Origin: Actinoplanes flavus
GTDB taxonomy: Bacteria; Actinomycetota; Actinomycetes; Mycobacteriales; Micromonosporaceae
Direction of reading: 5' to 3'
NCBI RefSeq assembly: GCF_017592555.1
Contig: NZ_JAGFNS010000028.1
Span: forward strand, 1 to 64,000
Length of the DNA: 64,000 bases
The notes under the pieces were generated by a model, which ran no database searches, was not told the origin of the DNA, and saw nothing but the letters and a program-made list of their open reading frames with translations. A program made the translations under genes and the position numbers. This document shows positions 32,127 through 40,474 of the stretch, piece after piece (within the stretch, counting starts at the first letter, position 1; each line of letters opens with the position of its first letter).

Positions 32127-32220
32127 CCCCCGGTGGGGGGGCACCCCCGGCCGCCGCGCCCCGGCCGCGGCCGGGGGCGGCGCCCCGGGGGGGGGGGGGG
32201 GCCCCCCCCCGCCCCCCCGG
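32127..32220. repeat. Second G/C homopolymer block
   Basis: Runs of 7 G, then 15 G (32187-32201), followed by C-runs of 9 and 7, between the EamA gene and the 3' end of the next gene. It resembles the block at 15364-15430 and may also be a consensus artefact rather than true sequence. No gene is seen here. Confidence 0.55.
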
Positions 32221-32226
32221 CGCCGG

Positions 32227-32889
32227 TCAGGCGGCCGGGGCGGCGGTGGCGGCCCACATCGCGGTGAAGGCGGCCGCCTCGCCGGCGAGCCAGCTCTCGA
32301 CGTCGGCCGGGCGGGCCGCCGCGTCGATGCGGTGGACGACACCCCGTCGCAGGTCGACCAGGACCGGCTCGGCGTTGGGCAGGATCTGGTCCATGTGACG
32401 GGCCATGAGGTGCAGCATCGCGGTCGCGGCCTCCGCGCTCGGCGGCTCCTCGTCGAAGTGCAGCCGGACGGCCTCACGCCGGCCGTCGGCATAGCGCAGG
32501 CCGAAATGTGGGTTGATCTTCACGGCCAGGGGCCCGACCGTGGCGATGGCGTCACGGGTCTGCGCCAGATCCACCCGCTCCGGGTCGCCGAGCGACGCCA
32601 GGTAGGTGCGGGCGCCGGCGCGCAACGCCTCGTAGAGCGGCTTCCAGCGGTCCTTCACCACGTCGACGACACCGCCGAGGTAGCTGCCGCCGGTGCGGAA
32701 CGCGATGTCCGCCTTCAGTGCCTTGACGAGCTGGCCGTGCGGGTTGAAACCGCTCCGCCGCTCCCGCTGCCGGCGCAGGCCGCCGACGAAGGTGGCCTTC
32801 GCCGGGCCGGTGCGGGAGACATAGCGCGTGAAGCCGAGCATCGTCGCGTAGGGAGGGATCACGGGCACGGGGGTGGTCGAGATCGTCAC
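32227..32889 (-). CDS. Conserved hypothetical protein
   Basis: 220 residues, soluble. Recognisable segments are PPYATMLGFTRYVSRTGPAKA, GFNPHGQLVKALKADI and AVKINPHFGLRYADGRREAVRLHFDEEP (in parts). The mixed alpha/beta composition looks like an enzyme or ligand-binding protein, but I cannot place it. GTG at 32889 has GAGGAGA 4 nt upstream. The 3' end is only 6 bp from the homopolymer block, so the last few codons may be affected. Confidence 0.65.
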   Translation of the reverse strand: MTISTTPVPVIPPYATMLGFTRYVSRTGPAKATFVGGLRRQRERRSGFNPHGQLVKALKADIAFRTGGSYLGGVVDVVKDRWKPLYEALRAGARTYLASLGDPERVDLAQTRDAIATVGPLAVKINPHFGLRYADGRREAVRLHFDEEPPSAEAATAMLHLMARHMDQILPNAEPVLVDLRRGVVHRIDAAARPADVESWLAGEAAAFTAMWAATAAPAA

Positions 32890-33032
32890 GTCGTCTCCTC
32901 ACTCGCGCTGCGGAAATCCGCCGAAGATCCGCAGCTCAGGTCCCCTCTTTCGTACATACATTCTAATCGACGGGTACGACATTCCCAACGCGGAAGGACG
33001 ACGATGGACCACTCTGGAGCGAGGGGCCGGCG

Positions 33033-33486
33033 ATGCGGGTGACGACCGAGGACCCGCGTATCCGGGAGGCGCCGGTGGCGAGACTTGGGATCATCGGATC
33101 GGAGACGGGGGCCGGCTTGGACATCGCCGCCCTCGTCCTGTGCGGTTGCGGCGACGACGGCTTCCCCCGGTTCCAGGCATGGCTGGTCGGTCTGGGACGG
33201 AAGACCCCGGACCGGGGTGGCTGACGAACCCGAGGTGCGACAGCTGGCCGAACGGCATCCGCGAGAGTGGACGGACGAGGAGTATCCGTGGTTCGAGGAA
33301 CTCGAGTTCGTCGCCGTCCACGAGTACGAGCGGCGTGAACGGGATCCCAGCCGGATCCACGGCGCGCTGCGGGCCCGCGACGCGGGAGATGTCACGCCGT
33401 GTCAGGACCGTGCGGAGGACGACCGCGATGCGGATGAGGCGCTGCCCCGGTTGACCGCCATGTTCGGGGGCCGGATGTGGGACTGA
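33033..33486 (+). pseudogene. Frameshifted DUF4240-like gene
   Basis: Two frames together give a DUF4240-like sequence. The first carries CGCGDDGFPRFQAWLVGLGRK and stops at 33224; the second continues VADEPEVRQLAERHPREWTDEEYPWFEELEFVAVHEYERR (in parts) to 33486. Removing one G from the GGGG run near 33215 joins them as PDRVADEP, which fits the family. The N-terminal half of the family is missing or diverged as well. So this is either a decaying gene or a sequencing error in a G-run. Function of the family is unknown. Confidence 0.6.
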
Positions 33487-33518
33487 CCGGTGGCTCTCAC
33501 CGCCGTGAGCAGGGCCCG

Positions 33519-33977
33519 ATGATCCGGCTGCGGCGGCCGGAGGATCTGGAGCGCTGCGTGGCCGCCCTGCGCGCGGTCCACGAGGCGGACCGCTATCCGC
33601 TGAACTGGCCGGCCGACCCGCTGCGCTGGCTGGCCCCGGAGATCGAGCTGTGCTCGTGGGTGGCGACCGGCGTGGACGGCGCGGTGCTGGGGCACGTGGC
33701 CGTCCACCGGGACGCCGAGCTCTCCCGGCTCTTCGTCGTCCCGGCCGCCCGTCGCCGTTCGCTGGCCGGGCGGCTGGTCGGCGCGGTCCGGCAGTGGGCC
33801 GCGGTGCACGGGCGCACGCTCACGCTGAACGTCGTGGACGACGAGCGGCGGGCCGGGCCGGCCGCCTTCTACGAGGCGACCGGCTGGCGTCACACCCATA
33901 CCGTCGTCGCGGATTGGACCGGGCCCGACGGCAGCCCGGTTCGGCTGCGGTACTACACGATCGAGCCTGATCGGTGA
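33519..33977 (+). CDS. GNAT-family N-acetyltransferase
   Basis: 152 residues with the GNAT fold: IRLRRPEDLERCVAALRAVH at the N-terminus, GHVAVHRDAELSRLFVVPAARRRSLAGRLV (motif A, the acetyl-CoA loop region) and NVVDDERRAGPAAFYEATGW (motif B). Arg-Arg-Ser-Leu replaces the more usual Gln/Arg-x-x-Gly-x-Gly/Ala, so cofactor binding may be altered. Substrate unknown. ATG at 33519 was preferred over an upstream start at 33477 that lacks domain sequence. Confidence 0.78.
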   Translation: MIRLRRPEDLERCVAALRAVHEADRYPLNWPADPLRWLAPEIELCSWVATGVDGAVLGHVAVHRDAELSRLFVVPAARRRSLAGRLVGAVRQWAAVHGRTLTLNVVDDERRAGPAAFYEATGWRHTHTVVADWTGPDGSPVRLRYYTIEPDR

Positions 33978-33992
33978 TCGGCGGAGCGCCGG

Positions 33993-34898
33993 TCAGTTGT
34001 CGTCGCGGCCCTGCTCGGCGAGGAAGCGCTCCAGCTCGGCGCCGAGCTCCTCCGCGGTCGGCAGCGGCGTGTCCGAGCCGGCCAGCAGGTTGCCCTGACG
34101 GCCGCGGACGAAGGCGTCGTACTGCGCCTCCAGCGAGGCGACCAGTCGGGTGGCCTGCTCGTCGTCGGCGATCTGCTTGTCCACCTCGACGCGGACCAGC
34201 TTGGCGGACTCCCGCAGCTCACCGGTCGGCAGGGCCAGGCCGGTGTTCGCCGACACCGAGTCGAGCAGCAGCTCGGCGGCCGCCGGATAGCCGGTCTGGG
34301 CCAGATAGTGCGGGACGTGGGCGGCGTAGCCCAGCGCGTCGTGGCCGGAGTTGCCGAGCCGGAACTCGAGAAGGTTGCCGACACTGGCCGGCACCTGCAC
34401 TCGCTGCAACCACGACTCGTGCTCGCCGAGCAGGCGCTTGTCGGTGGCGTGCGCCGTGACGCCGACCGGGCGGGTGTGCGGGACGGCCATCGGGATGGCG
34501 TTGAGGCCGATGGTGACCTTGACGCCGAGACGGTCGATCAGGCCGGTCACCGCGGCGATGAAACGCTCCCACTGGAGGTCCGGTTCGGGGCCCGCGAGCA
34601 TCAGGAACGGCGTGCCCAGCCGGTCCTTCATCAGGTGCAGGGCGAGGACCGGGTCCTCGTAGCTGGTGAAGTGGTCGGCCTCGAAGATCATCGGAGGGCG
34701 GCGGGACCGGTAGTCCAGCAGCTGGTCCAGGTCGAACGTGGCGACGACCTCGCTCTCCAGATGCTCCAGCAGATTGTCGCGGGCCAGCTGGATGGCGCTG
34801 CCCGCGTCGACGAAACCGGTGAGCGCCTGGATGAGCACCGGGCCGTCCAGAGCCGGCAGGTCACCGGTCACCTCGTAGAGCCCGTGTGGGTCGAGCAC
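33993..34898 (-). CDS. PAC2-family protein
   Basis: 301 residues. PAC2 is the archaeal/eukaryal proteasome assembly chaperone fold; actinobacterial members are of unknown role, though these bacteria have proteasomes. Hallmarks: LIQALTGFVDAGSAIQLARDNLLE, DQLLDYRSRRPPMIFEADHF, FLMLAGPEPDLQWERF and GLNAIPMAVPHTRP (in parts). GTG at 34898 with GGGAGGA 8 nt upstream is the best start; 25 further codons are open but Arg-rich. No proteasome gene is adjacent. Confidence 0.85.
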   Translation of the reverse strand: MLDPHGLYEVTGDLPALDGPVLIQALTGFVDAGSAIQLARDNLLEHLESEVVATFDLDQLLDYRSRRPPMIFEADHFTSYEDPVLALHLMKDRLGTPFLMLAGPEPDLQWERFIAAVTGLIDRLGVKVTIGLNAIPMAVPHTRPVGVTAHATDKRLLGEHESWLQRVQVPASVGNLLEFRLGNSGHDALGYAAHVPHYLAQTGYPAAAELLLDSVSANTGLALPTGELRESAKLVRVEVDKQIADDEQATRLVASLEAQYDAFVRGRQGNLLAGSDTPLPTAEELGAELERFLAEQGRDDN

Positions 34899-35109
34899 GC
34901 TGTGATCCTCCCTCGAAAGACGCGCCCGCTGCCGCGGGCTTCTCCCTGCCAACCGCGGGCCGGCGTTTCTCATTCCGGTCTATCGCATCATCTCGTACGC
35001 CGTACGCGCGCCAAACCGCTGTGACGGTGAACACCTCGTGCCGTGGGGGACGTGCGCGCACCCCGCACAATGGGGCCCAGATCCCTTCCTCGCCCCCCTC
35101 GGAGTGATC

Positions 35110-35775
35110 TTGACTCGACCGCAGTCCGTACCAGAGACCACCGCCCCGCCCGGGACCCTGTGGACCCGGATGAAGGCCGACCCGCAGTACGCGCCCGAGC
35201 ATCTCGCCCTGGAGGCGGTCCGCCGGCTCGGCCCGGAGGCCGCCGACTGGCACGCCCGGATGCGCGCCGACCGTCCCGAGCTGGAGCCGGAGCAACTGGC
35301 GGTGCTCGCCGTCCGGCACTTCACCACCCTGGCCCGCGTCTCCGGGGCGGTGTCCGGCGCGACCGGCCTGCCCGGAGCGGTCCTCGACGTCGGTGTGCTC
35401 GCCTGGACCCAGGCCCGGATGGTGCTGCACATCGCGGCCGCCTACGGCGCCGACCCGGCCGCACCGGAGCGCGCCACCGATCTGCTCGTGCTCCAGCGGG
35501 TGCACCGGCTGGCCGAGACCGCCCGGACCGCGCTCGGCGTCGCGGCCGGCCGGGAACGGGCCAGCCGCATCTTCACCGGTGACTCCGGGCGGCCGCTCGG
35601 CGGCGTACTGGTCACCCTGGGTGTGAAACTCGCCCGGATGGCCGGTCTCAAGGCCGCGAAGCGGCTGTTCGCCAAGATGATCCCGGGCGCCGGCATGATC
35701 CTCGGCACCTGGGTGAACTCGGCGGCCACCAAGGACCTGGCCCGGCGCGCGGGAGACTATTACCGCAAGCCCTAA
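35110..35775 (+). CDS. EcsC-family protein
   Basis: About 221 residues. The central hydrophobic block VSGAVSGATGLPGAVLDVGVLAWTQARMVLHIAAAYG (in parts) and the C-terminal KAAKRLFAKMIPGAGMILGTWVNSAATKDLARRAGDYYR (in parts) are typical of EcsC proteins, which accompany Ecs exporters in Firmicutes but are stand-alone in actinobacteria. TTG at 35110 has GGAG 5 nt before it; a GTG at 35038 is possible but without a clear ribosome site. Divergent from the PAC2 gene. Confidence 0.75.
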   Translation: MTRPQSVPETTAPPGTLWTRMKADPQYAPEHLALEAVRRLGPEAADWHARMRADRPELEPEQLAVLAVRHFTTLARVSGAVSGATGLPGAVLDVGVLAWTQARMVLHIAAAYGADPAAPERATDLLVLQRVHRLAETARTALGVAAGRERASRIFTGDSGRPLGGVLVTLGVKLARMAGLKAAKRLFAKMIPGAGMILGTWVNSAATKDLARRAGDYYRKP

Positions 35776-35806
35776 GGTTCTGCTCCGGCGGCCCGAAACA
35801 CCTGTC

Positions 35807-36412
35807 GTGCTGGGATACCGGAAGTCCGCCGTCGCGCTGTCCGCCGTCGTGCTGCCACTGCTGATCGCCGGATGCTCCTCGTCCTCGTCGGGCAAGCGGA
35901 ACGGGGAGGACGAGGCGACGTCCGTGGGCGGCACCAGCTGGATCCTGGTGGACCAGGGCCAGGCGACGCCGGCGCCGAGCACCACGCCCGGCACGGCCGC
36001 GCCGACCCCGTCGATCACCCTGCCGCCGCTGCCCACGGTGTCGCCGAGCGCGAGCGGCAGCGCTACACCGGTTTGTACGCCCCGGCAGAACGCCCAGCCG
36101 ATCGACGGGCTGACCGTCACGCCGGGCAGCACCAGCGCGGTGGTCACCTGGTACCACCCGGGCGGCGCGAACATCGTCGACTACCGGATCACCGCGATCA
36201 GCCAGGACCTGGTCAGCGGCCCGCAGCCCCAGATCGACTGGGTCCGTGAGGTCCCGCTGGAGTGCGGCATGGTCAGCACCACGGTGCCCGGCCTGCAAGC
36301 GAAGAGTCACTACGTCTTCTCGGTCGACGCGGTGCTGCGGCAGGACGACATGGCGCGGGAGGGCACCTACACCCGGACGGTCGCCCGGTCCGGCGTGGTC
36401 ACCACCACGTAG
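35807..36412 (+). CDS. Lipoprotein with Ser/Thr/Pro linker and fibronectin-III-like domain
   Basis: 201 residues. The signal ends in the lipobox LIAGC (Cys near 23). A low-complexity Thr/Pro/Ser linker spans ~50-90. The remainder, DGLTVTPGSTSAVVTWYHPGGANIVDYRI and VPGLQAKSHYVFSVDAV (in parts), has the spacing of a single fibronectin type III domain, commonly found on secreted carbohydrate-active enzymes; here it is alone. Starts with GTG. Probably a surface protein of unknown binding partner. Confidence 0.75.
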   Translation: MLGYRKSAVALSAVVLPLLIAGCSSSSSGKRNGEDEATSVGGTSWILVDQGQATPAPSTTPGTAAPTPSITLPPLPTVSPSASGSATPVCTPRQNAQPIDGLTVTPGSTSAVVTWYHPGGANIVDYRITAISQDLVSGPQPQIDWVREVPLECGMVSTTVPGLQAKSHYVFSVDAVLRQDDMAREGTYTRTVARSGVVTTT

Positions 36413-36446
36413 GGGCGCGAGCCGGTGACTCTCTAAGCTTCCCGGC

Positions 36447-38021
36447 ATGGAGAGCATCGTCGACACGGTCGTCCTGGTGGCGATCTCGGTGGTCGGTGCG
36501 GCCCTGGCCCGCCGGCTGGGCTTCGTGGCGCCGCTGGTGCTGCTGGTCGTCGGACTGGGCCTGTCCTACGTGCCCGGCTTCCCGGACGCGCACCTGGAGC
36601 CGGAGCTGGTGCTGATCGGGATCCTGCCCCCGCTGCTGTACGTGGCGGCGCTGCAGACCTCGGTCCCCGCGTTCCGGCTGGCCCTGCGCCCGATCCTGCT
36701 GCTGGCGGTCGGTCTGGTGGTGGTGACCGCGCTGGTGGTGGGCTTCCTCGTACATCTGCTTCTGCCCGCCGTGCCGCTCGCCGCGTGCGTCGCGCTCGGG
36801 GCGATCGTCGCCCCGCCGGACGCGGTCTCCGCGACCGCGATCGCCCGCCGGGTCGGACTGCCGCGCCGGGTCGTCACCATCCTCGAGGGCGAGAGCCTGC
36901 TCAACGACGCGACCGCGCTGGTCATGGTGCGGGTCTCGGTCGGCGCGCTGATGGGCACCGCGATCGGGTTCTGGGAGATCACCCTCGCGGTGAGCCGCGC
37001 GGCCGGCGGCGGCCTGCTGATCGGCCTGGCGTTCGCGGTGGCGGCCGCGTGGCTGCACCGCAAGGTCGAGGACCCGCTGCTCGACGACGCGGTGGCGCTG
37101 CTCACCCCGTTCGTCGTGGTGATCGTCGCGGAGAGCCTGCACACGTCCAGCGTGGTGGCCGTCGTCATCGCCGGGCTCTACCTCGGGCACCGCATCCCCT
37201 ACCTGCTGTCGCCCACCTCCCGGTTGCAGATGGAGGCGGTCTGGCGGCTGATCGTCTTCCTGCTGGAGGGCGTGGTCTTCCTCCTGGTCGGCCTGCAACT
37301 GCGCGACGTGCTCAGCGCCATCGAGACCGACACGGCCACCACCGTCAAGGTCACCGCCGTGGTGTTCGGGGCGCTGCTGGCGATCCGTTTCCTGTGGATC
37401 TACCCGGCCACCTATCTGGCCCGGCTCATCCCGCGGATCCGCAACCGGGAGGACCGGCCGCCGGCGACCGTGCCGACCGTGATCGCCTGGGCCGGGATGC
37501 GCGGCGTGGTGACCCTGGCCGCCGCGCAGACGCTGCCGGAGCCGGGCGTCGACGGCGTACCGGTCTATCCGCGCGAGCTGTTCGTGTTCGTGGCCTTCGC
37601 GATCATCGTGCTCACCCTGCTGGTGCAGGGCACCACCCTGCCGTGGCTGGCCCGCCGCCTCGGCGTACGCGAGGACAGCAGCGCCGAGGACGCGCTGGCC
37701 GAGGCCGGGGTGCAGCACGCGGCCGGCCGGGCCGCGCTGGAGGCGCTGGAGAAGCACGCCGACGGCGCGCCCGAGTCGGTGGTGGAGCGGCTGCGCGGGC
37801 TGGTGGAGAGCCGTGGCAACAACGCGTGGGAGCGGCTCGGCAGTCAGGAGCGGGAAACCCCGTCGGCGGCGTACGGGCGGCTGCGGCGGGAGATGATCAG
37901 TGCCGAACGGCACGTCTTCAAGATCGCCCGGAACGAGGGGCGGATCCCCGAGGAGGTGCTGGTCCGCGCCCAGCGAGAGCTCGACCTGGAAGAGTCCCAG
38001 CTGCAACGGAGTGACGATTGA
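36447..38021 (+). CDS. Na+/H+ antiporter, CPA1 family
   Basis: 524 residues. The N-terminal ~410 residues form 12-13 helices with the CPA1/NhaP pattern PELVLIGILPPLLYVAALQTS, the ion-binding VALGAIVAPPDAVSATAI and LEGESLLNDATALV, then WAGMRGVVTLAAAQTLP. The C-terminal ~110 residues are a soluble, charged helical domain (EALEKHADGAPESVVERLRG...). The enzyme exchanges protons for Na+ or K+ in pH and salt control. The stop overlaps the next gene by four bases, so the operon is tightly coupled. Confidence 0.9.
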   Translation: MESIVDTVVLVAISVVGAALARRLGFVAPLVLLVVGLGLSYVPGFPDAHLEPELVLIGILPPLLYVAALQTSVPAFRLALRPILLLAVGLVVVTALVVGFLVHLLLPAVPLAACVALGAIVAPPDAVSATAIARRVGLPRRVVTILEGESLLNDATALVMVRVSVGALMGTAIGFWEITLAVSRAAGGGLLIGLAFAVAAAWLHRKVEDPLLDDAVALLTPFVVVIVAESLHTSSVVAVVIAGLYLGHRIPYLLSPTSRLQMEAVWRLIVFLLEGVVFLLVGLQLRDVLSAIETDTATTVKVTAVVFGALLAIRFLWIYPATYLARLIPRIRNREDRPPATVPTVIAWAGMRGVVTLAAAQTLPEPGVDGVPVYPRELFVFVAFAIIVLTLLVQGTTLPWLARRLGVREDSSAEDALAEAGVQHAAGRAALEALEKHADGAPESVVERLRGLVESRGNNAWERLGSQERETPSAAYGRLRREMISAERHVFKIARNEGRIPEEVLVRAQRELDLEESQLQRSDD

Positions 38022-38281
38022 CCTGCCAGCATCTCAAGGAGGCGGTGGAAGCGGCACCGCTCAGCACCTACCCGGAGGGCTGTCCCCAGTGCGTGGCCGC
38101 CGGCTTCCAGAACTGGGTGCACCTGCGGCTCTGCCTGGGCTGCGGACTGGTTGCCTGCTGTGACTCGTCGCCGCGGCGGCACATGTCGGCGCACCACGCC
38201 GCCGAGGGCCATCCGGTGATGCGGTCCTTCGAGCCCGGCGAGTCCTGGCGCTGGTGCTACGAGGACGAGCAGCTCGGATGA
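38018..38281 (+). CDS. UBP-type zinc finger protein
   Basis: 87 residues, entirely a UBP (ubiquitin-hydrolase-type) zinc finger: C-x-H near the start (CQHL), CPQCVAAG, WVHLRLCLGCGLVACCDSSPRRHMSAHH and HPVMRSFEPGESWRWCYEDE (in parts), giving the full Cys/His ligand set. Bacteria lack ubiquitin, and these small proteins are of unknown role; they recur beside antiporter genes in actinobacteria. TTG start at 38018 overlaps the antiporter stop, and its own stop overlaps the next start. Confidence 0.85.
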   Translation: MTCQHLKEAVEAAPLSTYPEGCPQCVAAGFQNWVHLRLCLGCGLVACCDSSPRRHMSAHHAAEGHPVMRSFEPGESWRWCYEDEQLG

Positions 38282-39183
38282 GGATCCTGGTGGTCGGCGC
38301 CGGGGCCACCGGCGGCTACTTCGGCGGCCGGCTCGCGCAGGCCGGACGGGACGTCACCTTCCTGGTCCGGCCGGGCCGCGCCGGGCGGCTGGCCGAGCGC
38401 GGCCTGCGGATCAAGGACCCGGACGGCGAGATGGTCCTGCGCCCGCGGACCGTCACCGCGCCGGACGGCGTCTACGACCTGGTCCTGCTCGCGGTCAAGA
38501 GCTACTCGCTGGACCTCGCCCTGTCCGGCGCCGCGCCCGGCATCGGCCGGCACACCGTGATCGTGCCGCTGCTCAACGGCATGCGGCACATCGGCACCCT
38601 GGTCCAGCGCTTCGGCGCCGACCGCGCCTGGGGCGGCGTCTGCATGATCCACGCGACGCTCGACGAGGACGGCGACGTGGTCCGGATGAACGGCCCGCAC
38701 CGGCTGTCGTTCGGCCCGCTGGACGGTGACCACGAGGGTGTCCCGGCGGTCACCGGCGTCCTCACCGGCGCCGGGTTCGACGCCCGGGCGTCGAACACGA
38801 TCGTGGCGGAGCTGTGGGAGAAGTGGGTCCTGCTGGCCACTCTCGGGGCGGCCACCACCCTGCTGCGCGGCTCGATCGGGGCGATCAACACGGCCCCCGG
38901 CGGGCGTGCCTTCCTGGCGGCGCTGGCCGCCGAGACGGCCGCCGTCGCGGCGGCCGCCGGGCATCCGCTGCGGCCCCGGGCGGTAGCCATGCTGGAGGCG
39001 ACCATCGCCACGACCGAGCCGACCACCTCGTCGATGTACCGCGATCTGATCCAGGGCCTGCCGGTCGAGGGCGACGCCATCGTCGGTGACCTGGTCGCCG
39101 AGGCGGAGCGGCACGGCGTGCCGGTGCCGCTGCTCGCCGCCGCGCACACCGGTCTCGCCGTCTACACGGCCGCCCACCGCTGA
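38278..39183 (+). CDS. 2-dehydropantoate 2-reductase (ApbA/PanE)-like protein
   Basis: 301 residues. The NADPH-binding GAGATGGYFGGRLAQAG, LVLLAVKSYSLD, and the catalytic-domain blocks LNGMRHIGTL, ELWEKWVLLATLGAATTL and SSMYRDLIQGLPVEGDAIVGDLV (in parts) match the ketopantoate reductase family, in which the Lys in WEKW and the Glu near EGDAI are catalytic. ATG at 38278 overlaps the zinc-finger gene by four bases. Whether it makes pantoate or reduces another ketoacid is undecided because no other pantothenate genes are nearby. Confidence 0.82.
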   Translation: MRILVVGAGATGGYFGGRLAQAGRDVTFLVRPGRAGRLAERGLRIKDPDGEMVLRPRTVTAPDGVYDLVLLAVKSYSLDLALSGAAPGIGRHTVIVPLLNGMRHIGTLVQRFGADRAWGGVCMIHATLDEDGDVVRMNGPHRLSFGPLDGDHEGVPAVTGVLTGAGFDARASNTIVAELWEKWVLLATLGAATTLLRGSIGAINTAPGGRAFLAALAAETAAVAAAAGHPLRPRAVAMLEATIATTEPTTSSMYRDLIQGLPVEGDAIVGDLVAEAERHGVPVPLLAAAHTGLAVYTAAHR

Positions 39184-39202
39184 CCCGGCCGGCTGAGGGG
39201 GG

Positions 39203-40456
39203 TCAACTGCCGCAGTGGGCGGCGGTGGGGGACGGGATGCGGGCCAGCACGCTCTCCGCCTCGCGGGTCACCTGGCCGGCGTCCTGGATGCGGGCCAGCT
39301 CGTAGACGTCCACGGTGCGGGCCGCGATGGCCGGCCAGTTGAAGTCCTCGTGGACCCGCTGGTGGGCGCGGAGCGCCAGGGCCCGGGCGTACTCGCGGTC
39401 GGCCAGCACCGAGCCGGCCGCCCAGGCCAGCGCGGCCGGGTCGTTCGGGGCGAACTTCACCCCGGTCACGCCGTGCTCGACGATCTCGGCGAGGCCACCG
39501 GTGTCGGCGGCCGCGACCGGGGTGCCGGCGGCGGCCGCCTCCAGGGCCACCATCCCGAACGGCTCGTAGATGCTCGGCACCACGTAGCAGTCGGAGGCGC
39601 CCATCAGCGCGGTCAGCTCGTGCCCGCCGAGGAAGCCGGCGAACGTCACCTCCGGATGGCCGGCGGCGAGTTCCTCCAGCTCGGCCCGGTACGGCCCGTC
39701 GCCGGCGATCACCACCCGCAGGCCGGGAAACCGGTCCCGCAGCTCGGGCACCGCGGACAGCAGGTGCTGCACGCCCTTCTCGTAGACCAGCCGGCCGGCG
39801 CAGCTGACCAGCGGCCCGGAACCGGCGTACCGGGCGCGGGCGGCGGCCACCGCGCGCGGCCGGGCCCGCCAGCGCAGCGCGTCGACCCCGTTGAAGACCA
39901 CGTCGGTACGGTCGGGTTTCACCCCGAACAGGCGGCCGACCTCGCGTTTCATGTACGCCGAGCAGACGATCGTGCGGGCCGCGCCGGTCGCCAGCCAGCG
40001 TTCGACGTCGTCGATGGTGCGGTTGTGGGCCTCCGGGAGCCAGCCCTGGTGACGGCCCGACTCGGTGGCGTGGACGGTGGCCACCAGCGGTACGTCCAGA
40101 TGGTCGCTCACGGTCATCGCGGCGTGCGCCACCAGCCAGTCGTGGGCGTGCACCACGTCGTACCGGCCGCTGCGGGTGGCGCGTAGCGCGGACCGGGTCA
40201 GCGTGTGGTTGAAGGCGACCGCCCAGGCCAGCAGGTTCCCGTCGGCCACCTCGAAGTCCGGTGGGTCGTCCGGCGCGCGGACCACACGGACGCCCTCGGC
40301 GTACTCCTCCAGCAGTGTTCCCGGCGTGTACCGGGTGACCACCGTGACCTCATGCCCGGCCCGGGCGAGCGTGGTGGCGAGCGCGTGCACGTGCCGGCCC
40401 AGCCCGCCCACCAGCAGTGGCGGGTACTCCCAGCTCAGCATCATGATGCGGGGCAC
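39203..40456 (-). CDS. GT4 alpha-glucan synthase, Rv3032-like
   Basis: 417 residues. The start SWEYPPLLVGGLGRHVHALA is close to that of Mycobacterium Rv3032, an alpha-1,4-glucosyltransferase involved in methylglucose polysaccharide and glycogen-like polymer synthesis. The donor-binding half has SCAGRLVYEKGVQHLL, VIAGDGPY and the E-x7-E motif EPFGMVALEAAAAGTPV, and DTGGLAEIVEHGVTG. It lies next to a debranching enzyme on the same strand, 18 bp apart (debranching gene first), so both work on the same polymer. GGGAGGT precedes the GTG start. Confidence 0.86.
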   Translation of the reverse strand: MPRIMMLSWEYPPLLVGGLGRHVHALATTLARAGHEVTVVTRYTPGTLLEEYAEGVRVVRAPDDPPDFEVADGNLLAWAVAFNHTLTRSALRATRSGRYDVVHAHDWLVAHAAMTVSDHLDVPLVATVHATESGRHQGWLPEAHNRTIDDVERWLATGAARTIVCSAYMKREVGRLFGVKPDRTDVVFNGVDALRWRARPRAVAAARARYAGSGPLVSCAGRLVYEKGVQHLLSAVPELRDRFPGLRVVIAGDGPYRAELEELAAGHPEVTFAGFLGGHELTALMGASDCYVVPSIYEPFGMVALEAAAAGTPVAAADTGGLAEIVEHGVTGVKFAPNDPAALAWAAGSVLADREYARALALRAHQRVHEDFNWPAIAARTVDVYELARIQDAGQVTREAESVLARIPSPTAAHCGS

Positions 40457-40474
40457 CGTGCCACCTCCCTCGGG

